Origin: Flammeovirgaceae bacterium
GTDB lineage: Bacteria; Bacteroidota; Bacteroidia; Cytophagales; Cyclobacteriaceae
Length of the DNA: 39,369 nucleotides
Direction of reading: 5' to 3'
Assembly: GCA_021299455.1 (NCBI GenBank)
Contig: JAJTGQ010000076.1
Span: 1-39,369 of the forward strand
The notes below the pieces were generated by a model. The model was not told the DNA's origin, did no database searches, and saw only the letters and a list, made by a program, of their open reading frames with translations. The position numbers and the translations under genes are program-made. Shown here piece after piece: positions 15,362 through 22,440 of this stretch (the stretch's first letter is position 1; each line of letters opens with the position of its first letter).

Positions 15362-16642
15362 ATGGACAATTCCTACATACTCATTGCCCTCACTTTAGCC
15401 TTTTCATTTTTCTTTTCCGGAATAGAAATCGCCTTTCTTTCTGCTAATAAATTACAAATTGAACTGCAGGGAAAACAGGGCGTATTGTGGGGCAGGATTA
15501 TGTCCTACTTCCTAAAGAGGCAATCTTGGTTTATCGGTACTACGTTGATTGGCAACACACTGGCGTTGGTCTTATTTGGCATTTACATGGCACAACTGAT
15601 CGAGCCATGGTTGGCTTCTAACTTACCGCAAAGCATCAATGACGAGGTTTTCATTTTGATCTTTCAAACGCTTATCTCCACACTGTTAATTTTGTTTACC
15701 GCAGAGTTTTTGCCAAAAAGTCTGTTCTTAATTAATCCTAATCTGATGTTGGCCACATTAGCCGTTCCCTTTCGGATTGTTTACGTTATTCTCGCACCAC
15801 TCACTTTTTCCATCGTCTACCTCTCTAAAATTGTAATTATCCATGTGCTGCGCATTGAATACTCAGAAGAAAAACCAGTATTCGCTCTCACCGACTTGAA
15901 TAACTATTTGAAAAGTATGTTGAAGGTTCGGCATGACGATGAAGACGTGGGGCTCGATAAAAAGATTTTTCACAATGCACTAGAGTTTAAAACGGTGCGT
16001 ATCCGCGATTGCATGATCCCTCGTACTGAAGTAACTGCAATCGATGTGGAAGAAGGCATCGATAAACTCAGAGATGCGTTTATTCAGAGTGGTCATTCAA
16101 AAATTTTGATTTACAAAGAGTCGATTGATAACGTCATCGGTTATTGCCATTCTTCGGCCTTATTCAAAAAACCACAGCGCATTGAAGACATACTCACACC
16201 GATCAACATCGTGCAAGAGACAATGATGGCTAATAACCTCATGGTTCAACTGATCAAGGAACAGAAAAGCATGGCGCTCGTAGTCGATGAGTTTGGCGGC
16301 ACCTCCGGCATTGTAAGTATGGAAGACGTCATTGAAGAAATTTTTGGTGAGATCGAGGACGAGCATGACGATGACGACCTTGTGGAGGAAAAAATTGACG
16401 ATACTACCTACCTGCTTAGCGCACGCCTGGAAGTAGACTATCTAAATGATCATTACAAGTGGCAACTGCCAAAAGGCGACTATGAAACATTAGCAGGTTT
16501 AATTCTTTCCTACACAGAAGATTTTCCAGCCGAGGGAGAGACGGTGGCTATTCCGCCCTACTCGTTTACTATCCAAAAAACAGAAAACAAGCTGATCAAC
16601 ACAGTCAAGCTAACAGTTGATTTGGAAAGCGTGGAGGGATAA
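15362..16642 (+). CDS. CNNM/CBS-domain protein of the hemolysin-CorC family
   Basis: 426 residues. The N-terminal CNNM domain has about four membrane segments (first at FFFSGIEIAFLSANK; others around 60-80, 95-120 and 130-160). A pair of CBS domains follows (about 206-335), containing RDCMIPRTEV, ILIYKESIDNVIGY and the signature VVDEFGGTSGIVSMEDVIEEI. A C-terminal CorC_HlyC domain completes it. Relatives are linked to Mg/Co ion transport or efflux. GldE, a gliding-motility protein, has the same architecture, but nothing here singles that out. An acidic stretch (EDEHDDDD) follows the second CBS. Confidence 0.88.
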   Translation: MDNSYILIALTLAFSFFFSGIEIAFLSANKLQIELQGKQGVLWGRIMSYFLKRQSWFIGTTLIGNTLALVLFGIYMAQLIEPWLASNLPQSINDEVFILIFQTLISTLLILFTAEFLPKSLFLINPNLMLATLAVPFRIVYVILAPLTFSIVYLSKIVIIHVLRIEYSEEKPVFALTDLNNYLKSMLKVRHDDEDVGLDKKIFHNALEFKTVRIRDCMIPRTEVTAIDVEEGIDKLRDAFIQSGHSKILIYKESIDNVIGYCHSSALFKKPQRIEDILTPINIVQETMMANNLMVQLIKEQKSMALVVDEFGGTSGIVSMEDVIEEIFGEIEDEHDDDDLVEEKIDDTTYLLSARLEVDYLNDHYKWQLPKGDYETLAGLILSYTEDFPAEGETVAIPPYSFTIQKTENKLINTVKLTVDLESVEG

Positions 16643-16766
16643 TAACCTTTGTCATTCCTTAGATTGAAAATCTACCTACCTTCCACATCAAGTGGTAAAG
16701 TGTGCCGAAACCTTGCCAATTCGTTGTAACACACTGAAAATCAGTAGCATTATTTCGAGGCTTACC

Positions 16767-16797
16767 TTTGCCGAATAGAGATAACAGGCTAAATTTG
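16767..16797 (+). promoter_or_regulatory. Promoter of the PpiD-like gene
   Basis: TTTG at 16767-16770, a 19-base spacer, then TAAATTTG at 16790-16797: both elements match the Bacteroidota consensus. This is the clearest promoter in the window. It predicts a leader of roughly 50 bases before the ATG at 16857. Confidence 0.75.
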
Positions 16798-16856
16798 CCG
16801 TTCTTTAAAATGGGCTGGTCGGCCTTAACGACCTTACACTTTAATTCACATTTACT

Positions 16857-18998
16857 ATGGCATTGATTGGAACGTTAAGAGAAAAGATGACCAAATGGGT
16901 AGTTGGCTTTGTAGCCATCGCTATTCTTTCTTTTATTTTAAATGATTTGTTTGGGAACGGCCCACGCTCCGTTTTTGGTGGCAGCGATGAAGAAGTAGCA
17001 GAAATTGCCGGTACATCTATTTCCAGAGAGCAATACCAAGCGTTTATACAGGAGCGCGAAAACAATTACATCATGAGCTTCGGCCGCCAGCCAGGCGAAA
17101 AGGAGAGGCCTACCTTGCAAAATCAGGCGTGGGAGTTGATGATTGTAGAGCATGCCATTAAGCCCCAGTTTGAAAAAGCTGGTGTAAAAGTTACTGCCGA
17201 TGAAGTGTGGGACATGGTTCAAGGAAAAAATGTTGATGAGAACGTAAAGCAATCTTTTACAGATTCTGCCGGAAATTTCGACCGTAAGAAAGTAGTGCAA
17301 TACATCAACAATTTCAATTCGCCTGCGCCTGTTGGCAACCAGCAAATGCTGGCACAATGGCAGGAGGGAAAATACCGCTGGACATTGTTTCAAAAAGAAT
17401 TAGGATTAGGACGCGAGCGCATCAAGTATGAGAACTTGCTCATCAAAACAAACTACGTCACTGAGGCAGAAGCCGAAAGAGATTATCATTTGCAAAATGA
17501 CGTAGCCGAAGTGAAGTACCTATATGTTCCATTTTATGCGATCAGCGATTCTCTTGTAAAGCCAACTGATAGCCAACTTCGCGACTACTACAATGAAAAC
17601 AAAGAAAAATACAAGGCCAAGGAAGCACGAAACCTAAGTTATGTCGCTTTTCCCGTAGTTCCATCGGCAGCAGACTCTTCGCAGCTAAAAGATGAAGCTG
17701 TAAAAATTGCTTCCGACTTTAAAACAGTCACAGAAGATTCTGTCTTTGCTGTTTCAAATACAGAAGGCAGCAATGCGTACACAAAATATACTATTGCCAC
17801 TCTTCCAACAACGCTAAGTGCAGACAAATCAGCGCTGCAACCTGGAAATGTAATTGGTCCATTTTTGGATGGAGGAAACTATAAGATTATTAAAGTGGTA
17901 AAAATTGGTAGCGACACGACCTACGCAGCAAAAGCCAGCCACATCCTGATCCGTTGGGAGAACGAAACGCCTGAAGGAAAGAAAGCGGCAAAAGAAAAAG
18001 CGAAAAAAATCTTATCTGATATAAAAGGTGGTGCCTCGTTTGCAGATAAAGCACGTGAATTTGGAACCGATGGAACCTCTTCAAAAGGTGGCGACTTGGG
18101 TTGGTTTACGTCAGGTCAAATGGTGAAGCCTTTCCAAAAAGCAGTTTTCGATGCAACAAGAACTGGTTTGTTGAATGATGTAGTAGAAACCCAATACGGG
18201 TATCACATCATTGAGGTAACAAATGTGAAGGACAACACGAACTACACAGTGGCTACTGTAGAACTAGCTATTACCCCAAGTGACGATACCCAAAACGCAG
18301 CGTTCTTAAGAGCTCAGACTTTTGCAGCCGATCTTTCTGGCGTAGATGCCTTTAAAGAAAAAGCAGCGAAAGCAGGGGTAACTGTTCAAGAAGCAAATGA
18401 ACTTGGAACGGCTGAAAGACGAATCGGTTCACTAGGCGAAGCGCGTCAATTAGTGACATGGCTTTACAGGGATGGAAAAATTGGAAAAGTCTCAGATGTG
18501 TTCGATTTGGAAGACAATTATGTTGTGGCCATTATGACCGGGGAGACCAAAGAGGGCTACAAGTCTTTCGACAAAGTGAAAGAAGAGATTACTCCGATTG
18601 TCAAAAACACTATGAAGGGCGAGAAAATTATCGAAAAACTAAATGCTCAAAAAGGAACTCTCGAAGAGATCGCCAAAGCCTTCGGCAATGATGCCTCTGT
18701 GAACTCGTCTAGCGACTTAAAGTTAAATTCTAACACACTCCCCTCAGTAGGCCTTGATGCCAGGGCAGTGGGTGTTGCTTTTTCACTGGAAAATGGCAAA
18801 CGATCAAAAGCATTTGCTGGAGAAAATGGAGTGTTAATTATCGAGTCACAAAACAAAACAACAGCTGCATCAATTGGCGATTACACCATGTTTAAAAATC
18901 AATTATTGCAAGGGCTAAATGGTAAATCGAACACGGGAATTACTCAAGCGATCAAAGAAGTGTCTAAGATTGAAGACAAACGCTATAAATTCTTTTAG
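16857..18998 (+). CDS. PpiD-like membrane-anchored peptidyl-prolyl isomerase / periplasmic foldase
   Basis: 713 residues. A short cytoplasmic N-terminus and one membrane helix (about 12-32, WVVGFVAIAILSFILNDLFG) are followed by a SurA_N-like chaperone region (about 45-250). One parvulin domain lies at about 357-460 (ASHILIRW, FADKAREFGTDG, GGDLGWF, F-TQYGYHIIEV), and a long C-terminal helical part follows. This is the PpiD architecture: an inner-membrane chaperone acting on exported proteins near the translocon. Length is slightly above the E. coli protein. It has its own promoter and is followed by a terminator. The ppiD symbol is a reasonable label but orthology was not tested. Confidence 0.88.
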   Translation: MALIGTLREKMTKWVVGFVAIAILSFILNDLFGNGPRSVFGGSDEEVAEIAGTSISREQYQAFIQERENNYIMSFGRQPGEKERPTLQNQAWELMIVEHAIKPQFEKAGVKVTADEVWDMVQGKNVDENVKQSFTDSAGNFDRKKVVQYINNFNSPAPVGNQQMLAQWQEGKYRWTLFQKELGLGRERIKYENLLIKTNYVTEAEAERDYHLQNDVAEVKYLYVPFYAISDSLVKPTDSQLRDYYNENKEKYKAKEARNLSYVAFPVVPSAADSSQLKDEAVKIASDFKTVTEDSVFAVSNTEGSNAYTKYTIATLPTTLSADKSALQPGNVIGPFLDGGNYKIIKVVKIGSDTTYAAKASHILIRWENETPEGKKAAKEKAKKILSDIKGGASFADKAREFGTDGTSSKGGDLGWFTSGQMVKPFQKAVFDATRTGLLNDVVETQYGYHIIEVTNVKDNTNYTVATVELAITPSDDTQNAAFLRAQTFAADLSGVDAFKEKAAKAGVTVQEANELGTAERRIGSLGEARQLVTWLYRDGKIGKVSDVFDLEDNYVVAIMTGETKEGYKSFDKVKEEITPIVKNTMKGEKIIEKLNAQKGTLEEIAKAFGNDASVNSSSDLKLNSNTLPSVGLDARAVGVAFSLENGKRSKAFAGENGVLIIESQNKTTAASIGDYTMFKNQLLQGLNGKSNTGITQAIKEVSKIEDKRYKFF

Positions 18999-19016
18999 TA
19001 GATAATCTTACTGGAG

Positions 19017-19055
19017 AGTCGGCTTTCTTTTAAAGGAGGCCGACTTTCTTTTTTT
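19017..19055 (+). terminator. Intrinsic terminator after the PpiD-like gene
   Basis: AGTCGGC (19017-19023) pairs with GCCGACT (19039-19045), followed by TTCTTTTTTT. The T-run ends two bases before the ATG of the next gene. Confidence 0.75.
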
Positions 19056-19057
19056 AC

Positions 19058-19321
19058 ATGGAAGCAGATTGGACCAATTCACTCAAAGAAAAGCTTGATC
19101 AGCATTACGCCTGGCCTGCCCTTTATACTTTTAAGTTCATTGTGCCAAAGGGTAAAGAAACCGAAGTGACTTCCTTGTTTCCCAATCATGTTGCCACAGA
19201 GAAAACTTCAAAAAATGGTAACTACACTAGCATTACCCTTCAAATGATGATGCCGTCCAGTGAATCGGTAATAGATGTCTATGTAGTTACCTATACCATT
19301 GAAGGGATTATTGCGCTGTAG
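19058..19321 (+). CDS. DUF493 family protein (YbeD-like)
   Basis: 87 residues with the compact ACT-like fold pattern of DUF493: LKEKLDQHYAWPALYTFKFIVP, a central variable loop, NGNYTSITLQMMM, and a last strand ending VIDVYVVTYTIEGIIAL. The E. coli homologue YbeD has no firmly settled role, so no function is claimed. The ATG is immediately behind the T-run of the preceding gene's terminator, leaving no room for an ordinary promoter of its own between them. Confidence 0.8.
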   Translation: MEADWTNSLKEKLDQHYAWPALYTFKFIVPKGKETEVTSLFPNHVATEKTSKNGNYTSITLQMMMPSSESVIDVYVVTYTIEGIIAL

Positions 19322-19408
19322 ATTGTAGCGCTGGCACCACAATCGATTTAAACTGCGATTGGGCTTGTGTGTTTTATTTGAGATATTTAACGTCTAAATA
19401 ACTCAGAC

Positions 19409-19639
19409 ATGTGGACAGAAGGAAACAACCGCATAACAAAAACATTCAAGTTCAGCAATTTTGTTGAAGCTTTTGGGTTTATGACCAAAGTTGCATTGCT
19501 GGCCGAAAAGCATAACCACCATCCCTTCTGGACAAATGTTTACAATTCTGTAACCATCGAACTAAACACGCACGATGCGGGAGATATTGTCACCGACAAA
19601 GACCGCGCATTGGCGAAGGCCATTGATCTTATTAACTGA
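19409..19639 (+). CDS. Pterin-4a-carbinolamine dehydratase family protein
   Basis: A 76-residue protein with the family active-site motif KHNHHP (H35, H37, H38, P39) followed by [23 protein letters not shown], the expected Thr/His/Asp pattern. These enzymes dehydrate 4a-hydroxytetrahydropterin during recycling of the cofactor of aromatic amino-acid hydroxylases. No hydroxylase gene is in the window. It is slightly shorter at the N-terminus than many members, but the catalytic part is complete. It starts 87 bases after the DUF493 gene. Confidence 0.88.
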   Translation: MWTEGNNRITKTFKFSNFVEAFGFMTKVALLAEKHNHHPFWTNVYNSVTIELNTHDAGDIVTDKDRALAKAIDLIN

Positions 19640-19664
19640 TGTAAAGCATGAATTAAAAGTTAGT

Positions 19665-19730
19665 CACGAATGCACGAATTTACATGGATTCTTTCTGCAT
19701 TATTCGTGCTTATTCGTGAAATTCGTGGCA
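19665..19730. repeat. ATTCGTG inverted/tandem repeat
   Basis: CACGAATGCACGAAT (19665-19679) is complementary to ATTCGTGCTTATTCGTG (19702-19718) except for a two-base insertion, and another ATTCGTGG follows at about 19721. This is intergenic dispersed-repeat text without coding features, in the 183-base gap before rsmI. Confidence 0.6.
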
Positions 19731-19822
19731 AAGAAATGGAGGTAGTGCGTAGCATCAGTAGTTAAATTATAGACCACTTTCATTTTCAATTTTTCAAATC
19801 GCACAATTTTCAAATTAAGCTC

Positions 19823-20506
19823 GTGTCAAAACCCTCTCTCTTTCTCGTCCCTACTCCCATCGGCAATCTCGGTGATATTACTATTCGTGGACTAGAGGTG
19901 TTGAAACAAGTGGATACGATTCTCGCGGAAGATACGCGCACCTCCGGCATGCTGCTTCGGCACTACGAAATTTCAAAACCGCTGCAGAGCTTTCATATTT
20001 TCAATGAACACAAAACACTAACGGGTTTAATCCAACGGATGAAGGGCGGAGAAACGATGGCTTTGATTTCAGATGCAGGAACTCCGGGCATTTCAGACCC
20101 CGGTTTTCTGTTAGTCCGAGAATGTTTGAAAGCAGGATTGAAAATTGAAACTTTGCCAGGCGCGACCGCGCTAATACCTGCCCTCGTCAACTCTGGGTTT
20201 CCTACTGATCGGTTTGTGTTTGAGGGTTTTCTGCCACACAAAAAAGGGAAACAGACTACTTTAAAAAGACTGGCTGAAGAAGAGCGCACTATTATCGTAT
20301 ATGAATCTCCTCATCGTTTGGTAAAAACGTTGGAACAGATGATAGAATTCTTTGGAGAGGACAGGCTTGTGTCCGTATCGCGCGAGCTGACCAAGCTATT
20401 TGAAGAAACCTTTACAGGAACTCTCATTGAAGTAGTCACTCATTTTAAGAGCAAAGAAGTGAAGGGCGAAATTGTAATGGTGATCGATGGCAAAAAAGAA
20501 GAATAA
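19823..20506 (+). CDS. rsmI: 16S rRNA (cytidine1402-2'-O)-methyltransferase
   Basis: RsmI adds the 2'-O-methyl group to C1402 in the decoding centre using S-adenosylmethionine. The 227-residue protein starts at GTG with the SAM-binding entry LFLVPTPIGNLGDIT. Family motifs follow in order: ILAEDTRTSG, ISDAGTPGISDPG, LPGATALIPALVNSGFPTD, FEGFLPHKKG, YESPHR, SVSRELTKLFEE and KGEIVMVIDG. It is shorter than the E. coli protein because it lacks the extra C-terminal domain, which is usual. It overlaps the next gene by 20 bases. Confidence 0.95.
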   Translation: MSKPSLFLVPTPIGNLGDITIRGLEVLKQVDTILAEDTRTSGMLLRHYEISKPLQSFHIFNEHKTLTGLIQRMKGGETMALISDAGTPGISDPGFLLVRECLKAGLKIETLPGATALIPALVNSGFPTDRFVFEGFLPHKKGKQTTLKRLAEEERTIIVYESPHRLVKTLEQMIEFFGEDRLVSVSRELTKLFEETFTGTLIEVVTHFKSKEVKGEIVMVIDGKKEE

Positions 20507-21257
20507 CACTTGGCAGCCCTGGCTGCTTTTCCTCATCAGCGCATCGCTTTTTGCGGCAGGCTGGTTAATGAAATCATTCCCGATTTTTATTTTCTTTTCA
20601 TTTGCTCCGCTTTTTGCCATAGCTGATCAGGCAAAGGAGAATGACGATTTCTGGGTTCACACAGAGTTCATACTGTTAGCTCTTTTCACAGCGTTCTTTG
20701 CATCAAGTGTATTTAATTCAAGTCATTTGACTGCAGCGATCGTTCAAGCCATTCTTTTTACCATTGCCTTCTTAGGCTATTCATTTGCTTACTCCAGTCT
20801 CGGTTCGCGCCTCGGCAAGTTTACAATTATCTTCTTTTGGCTTGGCCTAGAATACATTCTGTTAAAACTTCCCTGGCGGAATGAGTCGATCTTTTTGGCC
20901 GATGCCATTGTGCTAAAAACAAATTGGCTACACTGGACGACTTACACTGGTTATCTGGGTGCTAGTCTGTGGATCCTTTGCACAGGTCTGCTTCTCTATT
21001 TGGCATTATTCAAAGACTCGATTAATTTCACCTGGCTAGGTCTAACTCTTGCTCTACTAATTGCCCCGATAGCATTGTCCTATTTTTTATCAGAACCCGG
21101 AATTAACCGAAACGATATGATTTCGTTGTATACACAAAATAGCTCTATCGCTAGTCGCTATTCTAAACAGGGGGAGCTGGTTCCCCGAACGGCAGCCTGG
21201 ATTTCTGTCGCAATACTATTATTGGCTTTTGTAAAAACGCAAACGAGAAAAAAATGA
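20487..21257 (+). CDS. Polytopic membrane protein resembling the membrane part of apolipoprotein N-acyltransferase, without a nitrilase domain
   Basis: 256 residues with about seven or eight hydrophobic helices. The N-terminal text (LFAAGWLMKSFPIFIFFSFA, then PLFAIAD) recalls the first helices of Lnt. The end (NSSIASRYSKQGELVPRTAA followed by a last helix and a basic tail) recalls the segment after the nitrilase domain of Bacteroidota Lnt proteins, where a YTRYGDY-type sequence leads into the final helix. Between them, near residue 205-212, the roughly 250-residue carbon-nitrogen hydrolase domain with its Glu-Lys-Cys triad is absent. The protein therefore cannot be a working Lnt. It overlaps rsmI by 20 bases and the next gene by 4, and the frame is intact, so it appears to be a maintained gene. 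The homology is by eye; an unrelated membrane protein is possible. Confidence 0.55.
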   Translation: MAKKKNNTWQPWLLFLISASLFAAGWLMKSFPIFIFFSFAPLFAIADQAKENDDFWVHTEFILLALFTAFFASSVFNSSHLTAAIVQAILFTIAFLGYSFAYSSLGSRLGKFTIIFFWLGLEYILLKLPWRNESIFLADAIVLKTNWLHWTTYTGYLGASLWILCTGLLLYLALFKDSINFTWLGLTLALLIAPIALSYFLSEPGINRNDMISLYTQNSSIASRYSKQGELVPRTAAWISVAILLLAFVKTQTRKK

Positions 21258-22042
21258 ATCTACTATCAGTCGAAAACCAAGTAATACAACTTTGCGAAGA
21301 AGTAGGCAATTTTATACGCACTGAAAACGAAAACTTCGATCGATCCAGAATTGAGCAAAAGGGTAGCTTTAGCAATCTGGTCTCGTACGTTGACAAAGAA
21401 GCTGAATTCAGACTTGTTCAACGATTGTCAGAAATCATTCCGGGCGCAGGCTTTATTGCTGAGGAGGGAACTGATTCAGAAGGCACAAATGAATACAAAT
21501 GGATTATTGACCCATTAGATGGCACCACGAACTTCCTTCACGGCCTTCCTATCTTCGCCATTAGCATCGGGCTTACCCGTAGAGATCAAACAATATTGGG
21601 GGTTGTGTATGAGGTTAGCCATCAGGAATGCTTTCATGCCATTGAGGGTGGTAAAGCGTATTGTAACGAAAAAGAAATTCACGTTTCCAACGTGCAGTCT
21701 TTAAATGAAAGCCTTTTGGCAACTGGTTTCCCATACTACCACACCGACAAAAAAGAAAACTATTTAGAGATCATTCGCATATTTTTAGAGCAGACACACG
21801 GAATCCGAAGACTTGGTAGCGCAGCCATCGACCTTGCCTATGTTGCCTGCGGGCGAATGGAAGGGTTCTTTGAATACAATCTAAAACCTTGGGACGTAGC
21901 AGGTGGAGCTTTCATACTTCAGCAAGCAGGTGGAAAGGTTACTGATTTTTCCGGGGGAAATAATTTCCTGTTTGGAGGAGAGTTGTGTGCTGCAGGAGGC
22001 GTCCACGCTGAGATGTTGAAAGTGATTCAAGAGAAGTGGTAA
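21254..22042 (+). CDS. Inositol monophosphatase family protein (SuhB-like)
   Basis: 262 residues with the Mg-dependent phosphatase motifs of the IMPase family: AEEGT near residues 69-73, DPLDGTTNF beginning at D86, and the second metal motif WDVAGGAFILQQAGG with D214. Family members hydrolyse inositol-1-phosphate or related sugar phosphates, and SuhB also affects rRNA synthesis in E. coli; which applies here is unknown. The ATG overlaps the stop of the preceding membrane-protein gene (ATGA), suggesting translational coupling. Confidence 0.9.
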   Translation: MNLLSVENQVIQLCEEVGNFIRTENENFDRSRIEQKGSFSNLVSYVDKEAEFRLVQRLSEIIPGAGFIAEEGTDSEGTNEYKWIIDPLDGTTNFLHGLPIFAISIGLTRRDQTILGVVYEVSHQECFHAIEGGKAYCNEKEIHVSNVQSLNESLLATGFPYYHTDKKENYLEIIRIFLEQTHGIRRLGSAAIDLAYVACGRMEGFFEYNLKPWDVAGGAFILQQAGGKVTDFSGGNNFLFGGELCAAGGVHAEMLKVIQEKW

Positions 22043-22046
22043 GTCA

Positions 22047-22080
22047 TAAAAAAACTCCTCAGCTTTAAATGCTAAGGAGT
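22047..22080 (-). terminator. Intrinsic terminator facing left, belonging to the permease remnant
   Basis: ACTCCTCAGC (22054-22063) pairs with GCTAAGGAGT (22071-22080) at 9 of 10 positions. The T-run lies on the minus strand (A-run 22048-22054), so it terminates leftward transcription and sits 22 bases past the stop of the remnant at 22103. It may also hinder transcription from the left. Confidence 0.65.
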
Positions 22081-22102
22081 CATTCGAAATTGCGTTTCTA
22101 AA

Positions 22103-22261
22103 TTATTCCGATCGTAGGGAAATAGACGGGTTTGCCAAGGCCGCCCGTAGTGAACGATAGCCGACAGTTGAAATCGCACTAAGAAGTATAATTGCCAATG
22201 AAAGGAAATATCTATAAACAATAGCCCTCCTTTTGAAAATAGGCGCTAATAAAATCAGCAG
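22103..22261 (-). pseudogene. C-terminal stump of a MacB/FtsX-type ABC transporter permease
   Basis: On the minus strand the frame ending TAA at 22105-22103 reads YRYFLSLAIILLSAISTVGY, then RSLRAALANPSISLRSE. This is the typical last helix and tail of MacB/FtsX-like permeases, whose usual end is A-L-ANPVKSLRSE. Upstream only about 17 further residues precede a stop at 22264-22262, and no ABC permease body or ATG exists, so about 95% of the gene is missing. Its terminator at 22047-22080 survived. The unmatched residues (LLILLAPIFKRRAIV) may be remnant or random. It is evidence of a deletion between suhB-like and the radical SAM gene. Confidence 0.7.
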
Positions 22262-22269
22262 CTATTTTT

Positions 22270-22277
22270 TATATTTG
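22270..22277 (+). promoter_or_regulatory. -7 box of the small Cys-rich protein gene
   Basis: TATATTTG, an exact TAnnTTTG, ends 4 bases before the ATG at 22282, implying a leaderless message. No TTG at normal spacing was seen. Confidence 0.45.
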
Positions 22278-22281
22278 TGTG

Positions 22282-22440
22282 ATGTTTCAAACTATTCTTC
22301 TTGCCATTGTCTTTATTGGGGCTTCTTTTTATCTAGGTAGAATGGTATATCGCTCGTTCCAAGCAAAACATGCATGTTCCTCAGGCTGCGGCAAATGCGG
22401 AACAATTGATTTAGAGAATGGCAAAAAAGCTGCTCACTAA
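22282..22440 (+). CDS. Small membrane protein with Cys-rich tail (52 aa), FeoB-associated-like
   Basis: A single membrane helix (about 2-20, with IVFIGASFYLG) precedes a short basic stretch and the motif CSSGCGKCG (Cys at about 32, 36 and 39). This order of one helix followed by CxxxCxxC resembles the small FeoB-associated Cys-rich membrane proteins, which are proposed to bind metal. No feoB is in view, so iron transport is not claimed. It has an exact -7 box directly in front of the ATG. Its stop overlaps by 4 bases the stop of the convergent radical SAM gene. Confidence 0.7.
   Translation: MFQTILLAIVFIGASFYLGRMVYRSFQAKHACSSGCGKCGTIDLENGKKAAH

Noticed and set aside
15362-16642. Assignment as gliding protein GldE
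   Set aside because: The CNNM/CBS/CorC architecture fits, but no gld gene is adjacent and nothing in the sequence separates it from the general hemolysin/CorC family.
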